Assembly: GCA_020348365.1 (NCBI GenBank)
Contig: CP070749.1
Location: 1-12,007, forward strand
Length of the DNA stretch: 12,007 nt
Reading direction: 5' to 3'
From: Candidatus Bathyarchaeota archaeon
GTDB taxonomy: Archaea > Thermoproteota > Bathyarchaeia > Bathyarchaeales > Bathyarchaeaceae
The notes below the pieces were generated by a model that was not told the DNA's origin, made no database searches, and worked only from the letters and a program-made list of their open reading frames with translations. Shown piece after piece: positions 11,993 to 12,007 of the stretch. A program made the translations under genes and the position numbers. Each line of letters opens with the position of its first letter. Positions within the stretch are counted from its first letter, which is position 1.

Positions 11993-12007
11993 ATGGTTAA
12001 TGTAGGT
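11993..12007 (+). CDS. First five codons of an unidentified gene (partial)
   Basis: ATG 11993 opens MVNVG and runs off the window. AAGGTGA lies 7 bases upstream and a strong TATA box about 60 bases upstream, so a real start is likely. Five residues are too few to name a family. Confidence 0.45.

Overview
The window looks like ordinary chromosomal DNA from an archaeon. Four things support this: a transcription factor B gene, an intron-bearing tRNA with TTCGAAT in the T loop, TATA-type promoter boxes about 25 bases before likely transcript starts, and archaeal families such as AfpA-type archaeoflavoprotein. Strong GGAGG or GAGGTGAT ribosome sites and frequent TTG or GTG starts fit several archaeal phyla. 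The mix of iron-sulfur, sulfur-transfer and peroxide/oxygen-defence genes points to a strict anaerobe. An uncultured Thermoproteota lineage, for example a Bathyarchaeia-like group, is my guess from gene style. The lineage cannot be fixed from the sequence alone. No mobile element, CRISPR array or phage gene is visible.

Layout. Bases 1-860 (minus) hold most of a TFB gene, cut off by the window edge. Bases 1127-1263 (plus) are a tRNA-Gln(CTG) with two bulge-helix-bulge introns, and the leader carries an 11-base inverted copy of its 3' end. Bases 1347-2279 (minus) encode an AEC-family permease and 2408-3556 (plus) a glutamate-dehydrogenase-family enzyme. Bases 3604-4083 (minus) encode a small ferritin-like protein. 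A 506-base gene-free stretch with a long inverted repeat follows, then thioredoxin reductase (4590-5522, plus). A flavoprotein pair comes next: an Isf-type iron-sulfur flavoprotein (5748-6344) and an AfpA-type archaeoflavoprotein (6356-6949), followed by a 50-residue protein (7039-7191).

The most interesting region is the minus-strand cluster at 9746-7283, read as DsrE2-like, TusA-like, IscS-like, IscU and a 49-residue TRASH-like cysteine protein. The last three are tightly packed. The IscS-like protein has lost the PLP lysine (Asp203 in an SSNDMYGPKG context instead of SSHKxYGPKG), the PLP-contacting Gln and a substrate-binding Arg. It keeps the loop cysteine (Cys326). It is therefore probably a cluster-assembly partner rather than a cysteine desulfurase, with sulfur perhaps supplied as sulfide or through the TusA/DsrE-like carriers.

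Divergent from this cluster is a ferredoxin with a CxxDxxC site (9884-10090). Next come the [4Fe-4S] enzyme quinolinate synthase NadA (10302-11237, minus) and a rubrerythrin-like protein (11320-11784, minus). At the right edge a strong TATA box precedes the first codons of an unidentified plus-strand gene. Together these genes suggest a local concentration of Fe-S cluster building, low-potential electron transfer and protection of Fe-S proteins from oxidants.
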